The notes beneath the pieces are model-generated. The model worked only from the letters and a program-made list of their open reading frames with translations. It had not been told where the DNA came from and ran no database searches. This document shows positions 49,562 to 59,643 of a DNA stretch of 64,000 nucleotides, piece after piece. Origin of the DNA: an uncultured Prevotellaceae bacterium (GTDB taxonomy: Bacteria > Bacteroidota > Bacteroidia > Bacteroidales > Bacteroidaceae); contig CACXTX010000002.1 of assembly GCA_902770635.1 (NCBI GenBank), positions 1 to 64,000 of the forward strand, read 5' to 3'. Every line of letters starts with the position of its first letter. The first letter of the stretch is position 1. The translations under genes were made by a program, and so were the position numbers.

Positions 49562-52164
49562 CGTCGGCTACGGGTTATCATCGTGCGTACCTTATTATTA
49601 TATTTAGTAGCAGCCAGCAAATGTTCGATGGTGAGGTGCATGCGGTACTGCCATCGACAATAAGGGTCGCTGGGCGTATTAATGCGATCTTCCTGTGGAT
49701 GCTTGGAGCGGAGCTCACTATCCATGGAGAGCCAGTCCTGCAATGACAGCATGCATAGCATGGAAGGACAATAGAGATGACGGGCAATGATTTCCTCAGC
49801 CAGATGGGCTGGTAACTGCTCAGGTGCCCTACCCTCCTTCTGCAGCATCGTAATATAATAGCGCTGGCGACGCTCAGGATTCTCCTGCCACCACTGACGA
49901 AGCGAAGGCATGTCGTGGGTGGAGATGGTGCACACGGAGCGTACAGGATTGGCGTCCAGATGGGCATACTCAAAGCCTTGTTGCTTAGGCATCTGCTGGA
50001 TTTCAAGGGTCAGGATGCGCAATTGGTCGAGAACAGGCTCCACACAATCGGGCAACATGCCCAAATCCTCAGCACACACCAACATCCTGGAGCCTTTCAT
50101 CACGGCTGGCAGACGCTTCAGAGCCTGCTGTCCCCAGAAGAAGGAATGACGCTGATAGTAATAATTGTTATAGAGTCGCATGTAGGCATCCTTCTCCTCA
50201 GCACTAAGCACCTCGAAAACAGGCTCAGAGAGGACTCCGATGCGAGGATGATACATATCTGGCTGGCGTGGGTCTTCCACGAAAAGGACATCACTGATCA
50301 GGCGCATCAGTCCGTCACGAATCCAAAGGCTATTCTCATCACGACGGTCTGAGAAATAGTCTGCCACCTTACGCTGTGTGGAAAACTCGTCTTTCAGGTC
50401 GTAGAGATTGTAAGCCTTGCTGACCAGGAAGTGGTCGCGAACATACGAGGCATGAACGCCAAAGAGACGATCCAACAAGCGGTCGTTGATGAACGGATGG
50501 GTATATAGTTCCTTACGGAAAGACAATCCGAAATATTCTATCTCATCGACCGTCAACGGCAAAGCGGGCGAGAAATGGCCTAACAGACCGGAAACAGCAT
50601 CGGCCGGAATCTCCCAAATGCGAAAGAAGCCTAAGACATGGTCGATGCGCAGGGCATCAAAATACTGCCCCATGTGTTTCATGCGTTGCTGGAACCAAGT
50701 CACCAGTTCCTCACTCCATCGATAGGTGGGGAAGCCCCAGTTATGTCCTTGTTGTGAAAAAGCATCGGGAGGAGCTCCCGCCAAGGAATCAAGATAGAAC
50801 AGTTGCGGATGTTCTTGTATCTCTACACTGTCACGATGAACGCCTATGGGCAAGTCTCCCTTCAACACCACACCTTTCTCTCGGGCATAGTCGGCAGCTG
50901 CCTTCAACTGGGTGTGCAAAAGGAACTGGAGGTAGTAGATGAAACTCTGAGAACCCGGAGTACATGAAGAGCCCTGAACATATTTCGCATAGCCTTTGAG
51001 CCAAAATTCATTCTGAGCCACAAAATCCTGATACTCTTTCGAGTCCATAATCTTCTTGCCCTGTTCCTCAAACAACGCGTGCAGATACTCAGACTTCACG
51101 CTATCAACAGCCTCGTAGTCACTATACGAAAGGGCATTAAGTTCCTGACGCTTACGCATATACTGCGTCATCACTTGCTTAGAGCGAAGCGTACCCGCCG
51201 CCTCCAAATCAACATAATGAGGATGAAGTGCAAAGGCACTGATGATATTATAAGGACAGGAGTCGGCCCACTGATGGCTGACGGTTGTATCATTCACAGG
51301 AAGCACCTGGATAAACTTCATACCCGTAGCCACAGCCCAGTCAACCAGACGTCGCAAATCGCCAAAATCGCCTACTCCATAGGAATGTTCACTACGCAAG
51401 GAAAATACGGGAACCACCACACCAGCTGCTCGCCAAGTATCCTCACACAAACGAAGGGATTCCCCGTAGAGCACCAGCACTTGTCCGTCAACCACCTCTT
51501 CCTCTATGACTCGGTTATCGCCCTCTTCCCATTTCAGGAAAGCATTTGTCTGCTCGTCAACTACCACATATTTATATTCTATGGGCAATATCCATCCCAA
51601 GGCATTCACGGACAACATCCACTCGTGCTGACCAACATACTCCATTTTCAAATAACGGGACGCATTCCAAGAACCAATGGCAGGATGAGAGCCACAGACA
51701 GCAACTGCCTGCCCTTGTTTCAACTGGGGAGCAGACACCCTGAAAATAATAGTACGACGGAACAAAGGCAAGCGAGAAGCCTCAACCTGCTCATTACGAT
51801 GTCCGTGAACCGTAGTCATATAGGCATTGCTGTACAGGTGGTAAGGCAAAGGACGGTCACGCCACTGGTCTGGGAAAAAATAGTCTTTTGACGTATCGAA
51901 ATAGTAGATGCGAGGCACCAAATCCCACTCCTTGCGCAATACTTGCTCGTCAGTATTTTCCACCTGATAGCGATAGACGATATGTGAAAGGATGTGCTGA
52001 CGGCCTATCAAGGCTGCGGTTTCCAAAGTCCACAACTCACCATCTTCAGTCTGCATCAGAAGGTCTTGCTGTCGTACTGAGCCATCTTGACTGTGAAAAG
52101 CGATGGCAACATGCAGACTCTCACCCCATGATGTTCTGTATCTTATTGTAAATTTCAGTTTCAT
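49558..52164 (-). CDS. malQ: 4-alpha-glucanotransferase with tandem starch-binding domains
   Basis: An 868-aa GH77 amylomaltase of the DPE2-like type. Residues about 1-245 hold two CBM20-like starch-binding domains (AVCGSHPAIGSWNASRYLKM is diagnostic). The catalytic part starts at VFSLRSEHSYGVGDFGDL. The catalytic residues lie in YFDALRIDHVLGF (Asp nucleophile), AEDLGMLPDCV and THDMPSLRQWW. The enzyme transfers glucan chains during starch and maltodextrin use. The frame extends to 52194, but the promoter's -7 element (52183-52190) supports ATG 52164. A heparan-like insert is absent and the length fits DPE2 relatives. Confidence 0.92.
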   Translation of the reverse strand: MKLKFTIRYRTSWGESLHVAIAFHSQDGSVRQQDLLMQTEDGELWTLETAALIGRQHILSHIVYRYQVENTDEQVLRKEWDLVPRIYYFDTSKDYFFPDQWRDRPLPYHLYSNAYMTTVHGHRNEQVEASRLPLFRRTIIFRVSAPQLKQGQAVAVCGSHPAIGSWNASRYLKMEYVGQHEWMLSVNALGWILPIEYKYVVVDEQTNAFLKWEEGDNRVIEEEVVDGQVLVLYGESLRLCEDTWRAAGVVVPVFSLRSEHSYGVGDFGDLRRLVDWAVATGMKFIQVLPVNDTTVSHQWADSCPYNIISAFALHPHYVDLEAAGTLRSKQVMTQYMRKRQELNALSYSDYEAVDSVKSEYLHALFEEQGKKIMDSKEYQDFVAQNEFWLKGYAKYVQGSSCTPGSQSFIYYLQFLLHTQLKAAADYAREKGVVLKGDLPIGVHRDSVEIQEHPQLFYLDSLAGAPPDAFSQQGHNWGFPTYRWSEELVTWFQQRMKHMGQYFDALRIDHVLGFFRIWEIPADAVSGLLGHFSPALPLTVDEIEYFGLSFRKELYTHPFINDRLLDRLFGVHASYVRDHFLVSKAYNLYDLKDEFSTQRKVADYFSDRRDENSLWIRDGLMRLISDVLFVEDPRQPDMYHPRIGVLSEPVFEVLSAEEKDAYMRLYNNYYYQRHSFFWGQQALKRLPAVMKGSRMLVCAEDLGMLPDCVEPVLDQLRILTLEIQQMPKQQGFEYAHLDANPVRSVCTISTHDMPSLRQWWQENPERRQRYYITMLQKEGRAPEQLPAHLAEEIIARHLYCPSMLCMLSLQDWLSMDSELRSKHPQEDRINTPSDPYCRWQYRMHLTIEHLLAATKYNNKVRTMITRSRR

Positions 52165-52182
52165 AACTGTATAACTTTTCTG

Positions 52183-52190
52183 CAAAGATA
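52183..52190 (-). promoter_or_regulatory. -7 element of the malQ promoter
   Basis: Minus-strand TATCTTTG followed by C, 18 nt before the malQ ATG. The divergent mltG promoter lies about 25 bp away. Confidence 0.55.
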
Positions 52191-52212
52191 GCATTTTTTA
52201 TTTAGTTTTTCG

Positions 52213-52220
52213 TAACTTTG
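52213..52220 (+). promoter_or_regulatory. -7 element of the mltG promoter
   Basis: TAACTTTG followed by CACC, 23 nt before the mltG ATG. The preceding TTTTTCG is shared with the rpoD promoter region. Confidence 0.55.
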
Positions 52221-52243
52221 CACCCAATAAATGAAAAGAAACA

Positions 52244-53275
52244 ATGAAAAAGTTAAAATTCAACCCACGCAACAACCTACATATAGCTGTCTGCGGCCTT
52301 CTGGTCATTCTCGGACTGATGTTTTATTACGCGTTTTCCAGCGTATCAAAATCCGAAACGACACAATATATATATATTGACGAAGATGACACCCAAGACT
52401 CCGTCATTGCCAAGATACAACCTTTTGCCAACATCATTGGTGCAACCACGCTTAACACGCTGATTCGCCACAGCAGTTATAGCGAATACGTTCACACTGG
52501 TCGTTACGCCATTGAGCCTGGAGACGGTCCCATCACGGTATTCCGAAAACTGAAAAGTGGCAGACAGACCAGCCTCAACCTAACGATTCCAGAATCACGC
52601 ACGACAGACCGTTTGGCAGCCGTGCTTGCCAACAAACTGATGCTCGACTCAGTGACTATCGAAGAAGCACTGGCCAGTGAGGAAGTTTGCGAAAAAATGG
52701 GTTATGACACATGTACGATTCTTGCCATGTTTGTCCCAAACACCTATGATGTATATTGGAACATGAGCATAGACGATCTGCTGGAGCGCATGAAGAAAGA
52801 GCACGACCGATTCTGGAAAGGCGACAGGGAAACGAAAGCTGCACAAATGCAACTGACAACTATCGAGGTGTGTACCTTAGCGAGCATCATTGACGAAGAG
52901 ACCTCTAACAACGCTGAAAAACCCATGATAGCAGGTATGTACCTGAACCGTCTGAAAGAGGGAATGCCCTTGCAAGCAGACCCAACCATTAAGTTTGCCC
53001 TGAAACAGTTTGAGTTAAAACGAATCTATAACAAATTACTAGACACGAATAGTCCGTATAACACCTATCGCAACGAAGGATTGCCTCCTGGACCAATTAA
53101 AATAGCCAGCATCAAAGGTATCGACGCCGTATTAAACTACGTCAGTCACGAATACCTGTACATGTGTGCCAAGGAGGATTTCTCCGGTACTCATAACTTT
53201 GCAAAGACCTACCAGGAGCACCTGAAGAACGCTGCCAAATACACTAAAGCCTTAAACGAAAGAGGCATACAATAA
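52244..53275 (+). CDS. mltG: Endolytic murein transglycosylase
   Basis: A 343-aa YceG-family protein with one N-terminal membrane helix (about residues 12-32), a LysM-like region and the lytic domain. Signatures are CTLASIIDEET (about 208-218, with catalytic Glu), MYLNRLKEGMPLQADPTI, SPYNTYRNEGLPPGPI and the C-terminal GTHNFAKTYQEH. MltG cuts nascent peptidoglycan strands and sets their length. It is transcribed divergently from malQ; a possible antisense small RNA lies at its 3' end. Confidence 0.93.
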   Translation: MKKLKFNPRNNLHIAVCGLLVILGLMFYYAFSSVSKSETTQYIYIDEDDTQDSVIAKIQPFANIIGATTLNTLIRHSSYSEYVHTGRYAIEPGDGPITVFRKLKSGRQTSLNLTIPESRTTDRLAAVLANKLMLDSVTIEEALASEEVCEKMGYDTCTILAMFVPNTYDVYWNMSIDDLLERMKKEHDRFWKGDRETKAAQMQLTTIEVCTLASIIDEETSNNAEKPMIAGMYLNRLKEGMPLQADPTIKFALKQFELKRIYNKLLDTNSPYNTYRNEGLPPGPIKIASIKGIDAVLNYVSHEYLYMCAKEDFSGTHNFAKTYQEHLKNAAKYTKALNERGIQ

Positions 53276-53276
53276 G

Positions 53277-53362
53277 AAAATGCCACCCACTTCACAGCGG
53301 AGGGCATCTCACCTTATTAGGTATTAGTTTTTTTAAGGTAAAAAGATTGTATTCAGGATAAC
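53277..53362 (-). ncRNA. Candidate minus-strand small RNA of about 85 nt
   Basis: A consensus minus-strand promoter (53398-53367) is followed after about 85 nt by an ATGCC/GGCAT hairpin and TTTTCTT near the mltG stop. No ORF of note is encoded. The transcript would be antisense to the mltG 3' UTR. Confidence 0.4.
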
Positions 53363-53366
53363 GATG

Positions 53367-53398
53367 CAAAGGTACTTGATATAAATCAATTACACAAA
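53367..53398 (-). promoter_or_regulatory. Orphan minus-strand promoter
   Basis: Minus-strand TTTG (53398-53395), 20-nt spacer and TACCTTTG (53374-53367), followed by C. No downstream CDS on this strand before mltG. Confidence 0.6.
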
Positions 53399-53511
53399 TA
53401 TTTTTTTATGTTTTATAGCACATTTTGCATTTTCACCGCATATTTGCACCTTTAAAGCCCATTTTTAAACACGCATACAAGAGTACAAGAGTAAAAAACC
53501 CTCTTATTTAT

Positions 53512-53542
53512 TTTGTGTTTTGCTCACTTAATCGTACCTTTG
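53512..53542 (+). promoter_or_regulatory. Promoter of glnS
   Basis: TTTG (53512-53515), 19-nt spacer and TACCTTTG (53535-53542). The spacer (TTTTGCTCACTTAATCG) is very similar to that of the lon promoter (TTTTGCTCGTTTATTCG). Confidence 0.75.
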
Positions 53543-53569
53543 CAACAAAATTACACATTATATATAAAT

Positions 53570-55285
53570 ATGGAAGAAATGAATGTTGCTGCAAACGAAG
53601 AGAAGAAAAGTTTGAGTTTCGTTGAGCAGATGGTTAAAGAGGATTTAGCAGAAGGCAAAAATGGTGGACGTATCCAGACTCGTTTTCCGCCAGAGCCTAA
53701 CGGATATATTCACATCGGTCATGCAAAAGCAATCTGTATGGACTTCGGTGTGGCTGAGAAATTCGGAGGCATCTGTAATCTGCGCTTTGATGACACAAAT
53801 CCCACCAAAGAAAATACGGAATATGTGGAGAATATCATGAGCGATATCAAGTGGCTCGGGTTCCACTGGGAGAACATATATTATGCTTCCGATTACTTTG
53901 ACAAGTTGTGGGACTTTGCCATCTGGCTCATTAACAAAGGGCTGGCCTATGTGGACGAACAGACCTCAGAACAAATTGCCGAGCAAAAGGGAACACCCAC
54001 CCAGCCTGGACGCCCTAGTCCCTTCCGCGACCGTCCCATTGAGGAGAATCTTCGTCTGTTCAACCACATGAACACTCCGGAAGCTGTAGAAGGAAGTATG
54101 GTGCTACGTGCCAAACTGGATATGGCCAATCCCAACATGCACTTCCGCGACCCCATCATCTATCGTATTATCCAGATACCCCACCATCGCACAGGCACCA
54201 AGTGGCACTGCTACCCCATGTACGACTTTGCCCATGGGCAGAGCGACTATTTCGAGGGAGTTACCCACTCTATCTGTACCTTGGAGTTTGTGCCTCACCG
54301 TCCACTTTACGACAAGTTTGTTGACTACTTACAGGAGAAAGAAGGAAAGCAGGACTATCGTCCTCGCCAGATAGAGTTCAACCGACTGAACCTGACTTAT
54401 AATGTGATGTCGAAACGTAAATTGAAGGCGCTGGTTGACGAACATCTGGTGAACGGCTGGGACGATCCCCGTATGCCGACCGTATGTGGAATGCGCCGTC
54501 GTGGTTATTCAGCCCAAAGTCTCCGTAACTTCATCGACTCCATCGGTTATACTAAGTTTGACGCCCTGAATGATTATGCACTGTTGGAAGCCAGTGTTCG
54601 TGACGACCTGAACAAGAAGGCTTGTCGCGTAAGTGCTGTTCTGAACCCCGTAAAGCTGGTCATCACCAACTATCCTGAAGGAAAGACGGAAGAGATGGAA
54701 GCTATCAACAACCCTGAGAACGAAGCAGAAGGCACACACAAGATTACCTTTAGCCGCGAGCTTTGGATTGAGCGCGACGACTTCATGGAAGTAGCTGAGA
54801 AGAAATTCCAGCGCCTTGCTCCTGGCAAGGAAGTGCGCCTTAAAAATGCATATATCATCAAATGTAATGAGGAGCACCCCTGTGACAAGGATGCCGAGGG
54901 CAACGTTATAACCATCTATGCCACCTACGATCCAGAAACGCGTAGTGGACAGCCTGGTGCCGACCGTAAGATTAAAGGTAAGACACTGCACTGGGTGAAC
55001 TGTCAGGATGCCGTAAAGGCCGAGGTTCGTCTGTACGACCGTCTTTTCGCCATCGAGAATCCTGGTGCTGACGAACGTGACTTCCGCGAACTGTTGAACC
55101 CCAACTCTCTGAGAGTGCAGGACAACTGTTATGTAGAGCCCTACCTGAAAGAAAAAAAGGCTGGCGATTTCCTACAATTCCAACGTATTGGATATTTCAC
55201 GCCCGATTTGGACTCCACGCCCAATCATCTTGTATTCAACAAGACTGTCGGACTGAAAGACACTTGGGCAAAAATTAACAAATAA
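53570..55285 (+). CDS. glnS: Glutaminyl-tRNA synthetase
   Basis: A 571-aa class I synthetase that charges tRNA-Gln. RFPPEPNGYIHIGHAKAI (about residues 34-51) holds the HIGH motif, and VMSKRKL (about 278) is the KMSKS equivalent. YDFAHGQSD, RPRQIEFNRL and the C-terminal beta-barrel (FQRIGYFTPD) fit GlnRS rather than GluRS. The frame extends to 53513, but the promoter sits in that stretch, so ATG 53570 (MEEMNVAA) is chosen. The stop overlaps the next gene by one base (TAATG). Confidence 0.95.
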   Translation: MEEMNVAANEEKKSLSFVEQMVKEDLAEGKNGGRIQTRFPPEPNGYIHIGHAKAICMDFGVAEKFGGICNLRFDDTNPTKENTEYVENIMSDIKWLGFHWENIYYASDYFDKLWDFAIWLINKGLAYVDEQTSEQIAEQKGTPTQPGRPSPFRDRPIEENLRLFNHMNTPEAVEGSMVLRAKLDMANPNMHFRDPIIYRIIQIPHHRTGTKWHCYPMYDFAHGQSDYFEGVTHSICTLEFVPHRPLYDKFVDYLQEKEGKQDYRPRQIEFNRLNLTYNVMSKRKLKALVDEHLVNGWDDPRMPTVCGMRRRGYSAQSLRNFIDSIGYTKFDALNDYALLEASVRDDLNKKACRVSAVLNPVKLVITNYPEGKTEEMEAINNPENEAEGTHKITFSRELWIERDDFMEVAEKKFQRLAPGKEVRLKNAYIIKCNEEHPCDKDAEGNVITIYATYDPETRSGQPGADRKIKGKTLHWVNCQDAVKAEVRLYDRLFAIENPGADERDFRELLNPNSLRVQDNCYVEPYLKEKKAGDFLQFQRIGYFTPDLDSTPNHLVFNKTVGLKDTWAKINK

Positions 55286-56712
55286 TGCCATTTAACGAGG
55301 ACTATTACAACAGCGAGGATTTCAAAGAATTGCTGAACCACTATGAGGCATCCATGAAGGAGGGAGAACACCCTTTCATGGATGCTGATGAACTTGTAGA
55401 TATAGCCGACTATTATAATCATTTCGGAAGGAACGATGAAGCCAACGATGTCATAGAGCACGCCCTGCAACTTTACCCTTATGCCACCTTACCCAATGTC
55501 TTCATGGCACGACAAGCGCTGATGGATTGCGACTACGATCTGGCACGTCATTACTCTGACTGTATTGAGGACCATGACGACCCGGACTACCATTATCTAC
55601 AAGCAGAGATTCTCATTGCAGAAGGATACATCGACGAGGCAGACAACTACCTTCATAACTATGAAAAGTCGGTAGATAGCGATGAATATCAAGACTTCGT
55701 CAAAGACTGTGCAAATCTTTTCATTGACTATGGCGAGAGCCAAAAAGCCTATGAATGGATGATGCGCAGTCCAGGGGACAACACTGATGATTTCAAGGAG
55801 CTGATGGCTCACATTCTGTTCTGTCTTGAGAATTTCAATGATTCCGAACGACTATTCAAAGAACTGATAGACAACAATCCCTACTCCTCAAAATACTGGA
55901 AGGCTTTAGCAGGCATACAACTGATCAACGAAGATTACAGCAATGCTGTTACCAGTAGCGAATATGCCATCGCCATCAATCCAACAGATGCAGAGGCAAT
56001 ACTCATCAAAGCCAATGCGCTGCTAAATCTTGAAAATTATGATGAAGCAGAGAAGTATTACCAGCGGTATTGCGAGATAAACCCTGGTGATGAGACTGGT
56101 CCTTTCCACAGAGGTATGTGTCTAATATTCAAAGGCAAGCATCAGGAAGCACTGGAATTCTTACTTCAGGCAGAAGCTATCGCCGAACCAGAATCTCTAT
56201 ACCTCCCACAAATCTATCAGGAGCAGGCCTTCTGTTACAGTTCACTCAAACTGCCACATAAAGCACTAGAGGTGCTTGACAAGATAGATTCACAGTATAA
56301 CGACCCCAACAATCTGTTAGTCTTAAAAGGGCATATCCTATTAGAAAATGGATTAAATGAGGAAGCAGAGGAAATGTGGAAACAAGCTATGATTAACTCC
56401 AACTATTCCACAATCATTATGCTACGTATCGTTGTTTCGTTATATGACAACCACTATGTCGAAGCCTGTTACCATATACTGAAAAAGTCTTTTGAGCATT
56501 TTAAAGACGACCAAGACTTCTACCCTCAAGCCTATCCTTATATGGCATTATGTTGTCATGATCTTGGATACAAGGAAGAATTCCTTCATTATCTGAAACT
56601 GGCTGTCAAGAAGAATCCTCAAAAGACAAAAAGCGCAATAGGCTTTCTCTTTCCCGAGGAAATTGACGTAAAAGATTATTATAAATACATGGTTCAAAAA
56701 ATAAGCGAATGA
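55285..56712 (+). CDS. Tetratricopeptide-repeat protein
   Basis: A 475-aa protein without signal peptide, made of about a dozen TPR-like helical pairs. Examples are LVDIADYYNHFGRNDEAND, AEILIAEGYIDEADNYL, ANALLNLENYDEAEKYYQRY and LKGHILLENGLNEEAEEMW. Such solenoids bind other proteins. It is coupled to glnS by TAATG and to the DedA gene by ATGA, so it is translated from the glnS transcript. The partner cannot be inferred from sequence. Confidence 0.88.
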   Translation: MPFNEDYYNSEDFKELLNHYEASMKEGEHPFMDADELVDIADYYNHFGRNDEANDVIEHALQLYPYATLPNVFMARQALMDCDYDLARHYSDCIEDHDDPDYHYLQAEILIAEGYIDEADNYLHNYEKSVDSDEYQDFVKDCANLFIDYGESQKAYEWMMRSPGDNTDDFKELMAHILFCLENFNDSERLFKELIDNNPYSSKYWKALAGIQLINEDYSNAVTSSEYAIAINPTDAEAILIKANALLNLENYDEAEKYYQRYCEINPGDETGPFHRGMCLIFKGKHQEALEFLLQAEAIAEPESLYLPQIYQEQAFCYSSLKLPHKALEVLDKIDSQYNDPNNLLVLKGHILLENGLNEEAEEMWKQAMINSNYSTIIMLRIVVSLYDNHYVEACYHILKKSFEHFKDDQDFYPQAYPYMALCCHDLGYKEEFLHYLKLAVKKNPQKTKSAIGFLFPEEIDVKDYYKYMVQKISE

Positions 56713-57329
56713 ATTTCATCACATCACTCCTCAGCAACCTTAATTATGGCACTATCTTATTTTTAATGTTGCTGGAAAGCACCGTTATTCCCGTGCCATC
56801 AGAATTTGTTGTTACACCAGCAGCCTATCATGCAGCTGGTGGTAATCTGAATGTATTCCTGGTTATTCTTTTTGCCACTATTGGTGCAGATTTGGGTGCA
56901 TCCATCAACTATATTGTGGCTTATTATGTTGGACGACCAGTCATCTATCGCTTTGCTAACAGCAAATGGGGAAAAATGTGTCTATTAAACCAAGAAAAAG
57001 TTGAAAAAAGCGAACAATATTTCGACAATCACGGTGTTGTCGCAACCTTGACTGGGCGTTTGATTCCTGGAATCCGTCACCTGATTAGCATCCCCGCAGG
57101 ACTAGCCAAGATGAACTATTGGAAGTTTCTGCTCTACACGACTATTGGTGCCGGAGTGTGGCATGCTATCCTGGCTGCACTCGGATGGTATTTGCACGCT
57201 ATTGTCCCAGAAGAGCAATTAAACGACAAAATAGCTGAATATGCCGAATACATTAAGCTCTTCATCATCGCTTTAGTACTAATTGGCGTCGGATATTTTA
57301 TTGTTAAGGCATATTTGAAGAAAAAATAG
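56709..57329 (+). CDS. DedA/VTT-family membrane protein
   Basis: A 206-aa protein with about five hydrophobic segments. The family signature appears as ESTVIPVPSEFVVTPA (residues about 22-37), then GADLGASINYIVAYYVGR and GRLIPGIRHLISIPAGLAKM (about 113-132). DedA proteins are thought to move lipids such as undecaprenyl phosphate across the membrane. It overlaps the TPR gene by ATGA. manC follows with its own promoter. Confidence 0.9.
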   Translation: MNFITSLLSNLNYGTILFLMLLESTVIPVPSEFVVTPAAYHAAGGNLNVFLVILFATIGADLGASINYIVAYYVGRPVIYRFANSKWGKMCLLNQEKVEKSEQYFDNHGVVATLTGRLIPGIRHLISIPAGLAKMNYWKFLLYTTIGAGVWHAILAALGWYLHAIVPEEQLNDKIAEYAEYIKLFIIALVLIGVGYFIVKAYLKKK

Positions 57330-57337
57330 GCATAAAT

Positions 57338-57368
57338 TTTGTTTGATTGCAAAAATTTTGTATATTTG
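57338..57368 (+). promoter_or_regulatory. Promoter of the manC-gmd-fcl genes
   Basis: TTTG (57338-57341), 19-nt spacer and a perfect TATATTTG (57361-57368), 26 nt before the manC ATG. Confidence 0.75.
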
Positions 57369-57394
57369 CAGGATAATTAGTATAGTATTATATT

Positions 57395-58465
57395 ATGGCA
57401 AAAATCAACAACCATCTTGTTATCATGGCTGGCGGCGTAGGAAGTCGCTTTTGGCCCATGAGTACTGCCGAGAAGCCCAAGCAGTTCATTGACGTTATGG
57501 GCATTGGAAAATCATTGTTACAACTGACTGTTGAGCGCTTCCAGACACTGGTTGACGCTGAGAACATCTGGGTTGTTACCAACAAGAACTATGCAGATAC
57601 TGTTGCAGAACAACTGCCCGACATGCCTCGCGACCACATCCTTTGTGAGCCCTGCCGTCGTAATACAGCTCCCTGTATTGCCTACGTATCCTGGCGTATC
57701 AAGTCCAAAGACCCAAAAGCCAATATTGTAGTATCGCCAAGCGATCATGTAGTTATGAACGTAGAAGAGTTCCGTCGCGTTATCAGCGAATGTCTGAACT
57801 TCACCTCTGATAGTGACGCTATTGTTACACTGGGCATGAAGCCCAACCGACCAGAGACAGGCTATGGTTATATTGAGGCCAATCTGTCAGCTAACTCACT
57901 GCGCAACAAAGAGATATTCCGCGTGGATTCTTTCAGGGAGAAGCCCGACTTAGCCACTGCCAAGCAATATATCTCTAAGAACAATTATTTCTGGAACGCC
58001 GGAATTTTTATTTGGAATGTTTCAACCATTGTCAACGCATTCCGCATGTACCAACCCGCCATTTCCAAGATTTTCGAAGGCATGCTGTCTATCTATGGAA
58101 CAGACAAAGAGCAAGAGACTATTGACCGCCTGTTCCCAGAATGCGAGAACATCTCCGTAGACTATGCCATCATGGAGAAAGCAGAAGAGATATTCGTTCG
58201 TCCTGCCGACTTTGGATGGAGCGACTTAGGCACCTGGGGGTCACTGCAACAACAGACTAAAAAAGATCTATACGGCAACGCATGCATTGGCCAGGATATC
58301 AATCTCTTTGAGACCCACAACTGCATGGTGCACACCACACAAGAAAAGAAGGTGGTCATTCAGGGACTTGACGGCTATATCGTTGCAGAAAACAATGACA
58401 CCTTATTAATTTGCAAATTATCTGAAGAACAACGCATCAAGCAGTTCTCTGGACAGGATAAATAA
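57395..58465 (+). CDS. manC: Mannose-1-phosphate guanylyltransferase
   Basis: A 356-aa nucleotidyltransferase making GDP-mannose from GTP and mannose-1-phosphate. The signature [19 protein letters not shown] (residues 10-28) is complete. Later come [47 protein letters not shown] and the C-terminal [13 protein letters not shown]. There is no fused phosphomannose isomerase domain. The product feeds gmd and fcl just downstream. Confidence 0.95.
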   Translation: MAKINNHLVIMAGGVGSRFWPMSTAEKPKQFIDVMGIGKSLLQLTVERFQTLVDAENIWVVTNKNYADTVAEQLPDMPRDHILCEPCRRNTAPCIAYVSWRIKSKDPKANIVVSPSDHVVMNVEEFRRVISECLNFTSDSDAIVTLGMKPNRPETGYGYIEANLSANSLRNKEIFRVDSFREKPDLATAKQYISKNNYFWNAGIFIWNVSTIVNAFRMYQPAISKIFEGMLSIYGTDKEQETIDRLFPECENISVDYAIMEKAEEIFVRPADFGWSDLGTWGSLQQQTKKDLYGNACIGQDINLFETHNCMVHTTQEKKVVIQGLDGYIVAENNDTLLICKLSEEQRIKQFSGQDK

Positions 58466-58500
58466 ATCTGAATTTATTACTCATTCATTACATATATAAA

Positions 58501-59643
58501 ATGGAAAATAAAAAAGTTGCTCTTATTACAGGTATTACCGGACAAGACGGAAGTTACTTGGCCGAGTTTTTGTTGGAAAGAGGATACGACGTGCATGGCA
58601 CTATCCGCCGTAGCAGCGTGGATTTCCGTGAGCGCATAGCCCATTTGGAGGGCAAGCCTCATTTCCATCTACACTATGCAGATCTTGGCGACTCAATGTC
58701 AATACTGGGCGTCATTGGCAAAGTACGCCCAACTGAAATCTACAATCTGGCAGCACAAAGCCACGTACAGGTTAGTTTTGACTCACCAGAGTTTACAGCT
58801 GACGTTGATGCTGTAGGTGTTTTACGTATTTTAGAGGCAGTTCGCCAGTTAGGACTGACAGACCAATGCCGCATTTATCAGGCTTCAACCTCTGAACTTT
58901 ATGGTAAAGTAGAAGAAGTCCCACAAAACGAGAACACTCCGTTCCATCCCTATAGTCCCTATGCTGTAGCCAAGCAATATGGTTTCTGGATTGTAAAAGA
59001 GTACCGCGAGGCATATAACATGTATTGTTGCTCTGGTATTCTGTTCAATCACGAATCTGAGCGTCGTGGCGAGACATTTGTAACCCGCAAAATCACATTG
59101 GCTGCAGCCCGTATCAGTCAAGGCCTACAAGACTGCTTGTATTTGGGCAATATGGACAGCCTTCGCGACTGGGGTTATGCCAAGGACTATGTTGAGTGTA
59201 TGTGGCTTATCCTTCAGCAGGACAAGCCCGAGGATTTTGTTATTGCCACTGGTGTACAGCACTCCGTACGCGAGTTCACTGAACTTGCATTCAAACATGC
59301 AGGTATTGAATTGAAGTTCGAAGGCGAAGGTATCAATGAAAAAGGTATTGTTGTCAAGGACAATCGCCCCTCCATTCAAGGAGGAGAAGGAGGAGGGTCT
59401 CTCGTCGGAAAAACGGTTGTCCGCGTGAGCGAGGATTTCTATAGGCCCACCGATGTAGTAAATCTTTGGGGAGATCCTACCAAAGCGAAAGCAAAATTAG
59501 GATGGAATCCAAATAAGACATCGTTCGAACAATTAGTAAAACTAATGGTCGAGTCCGATGTGGCTAAGATTGCCGCAGAGGGCGCTGCAGCAAAGGTTAG
59601 GACAAACCTTGCAGAATACCTTGAGAAAGGAATCGTGAAATAA
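58501..59643 (+). CDS. gmd: GDP-mannose 4,6-dehydratase
   Basis: A 380-aa short-chain dehydrogenase/reductase converting GDP-mannose to its 4-keto-6-deoxy form. NADP-binding is in [20 protein letters not shown] (about 9-28), and the catalytic Tyr-x-x-x-Lys is in [12 protein letters not shown] (about 157). [17 protein letters not shown] and [10 protein letters not shown] fit Gmd. Between GIVVKD and KTVVRVS lies an extra [16 protein letters not shown] segment (59362-59409) encoded by a purine-rich repeat. The stop overlaps fcl by TAATG. Confidence 0.94.
   Translation: MENKKVALITGITGQDGSYLAEFLLERGYDVHGTIRRSSVDFRERIAHLEGKPHFHLHYADLGDSMSILGVIGKVRPTEIYNLAAQSHVQVSFDSPEFTADVDAVGVLRILEAVRQLGLTDQCRIYQASTSELYGKVEEVPQNENTPFHPYSPYAVAKQYGFWIVKEYREAYNMYCCSGILFNHESERRGETFVTRKITLAAARISQGLQDCLYLGNMDSLRDWGYAKDYVECMWLILQQDKPEDFVIATGVQHSVREFTELAFKHAGIELKFEGEGINEKGIVVKDNRPSIQGGEGGGSLVGKTVVRVSEDFYRPTDVVNLWGDPTKAKAKLGWNPNKTSFEQLVKLMVESDVAKIAAEGAAAKVRTNLAEYLEKGIVK
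59362..59409 (+). repeat. Purine-rich repeat insert inside gmd
   Basis: A CCCCTCC segment is followed by two AAGGAGGAG units and GGG, giving a local CCTCC/GGAGG hairpin. It encodes a Gly-rich loop that looks additional compared with the family. Confidence 0.6.

Larger units (their letters stand above)
53276..53569. other. Spacer between mltG and glnS
   Basis: The spacer contains hairpins just after mltG (53283-53310), a minus-strand promoter at 53367-53398, a decayed promoter-like sequence (53433-53456: TTTTGCATTTTC then ATATTTGCACCTTT) and the real glnS promoter. No gene of useful length is present. Confidence 0.55.
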
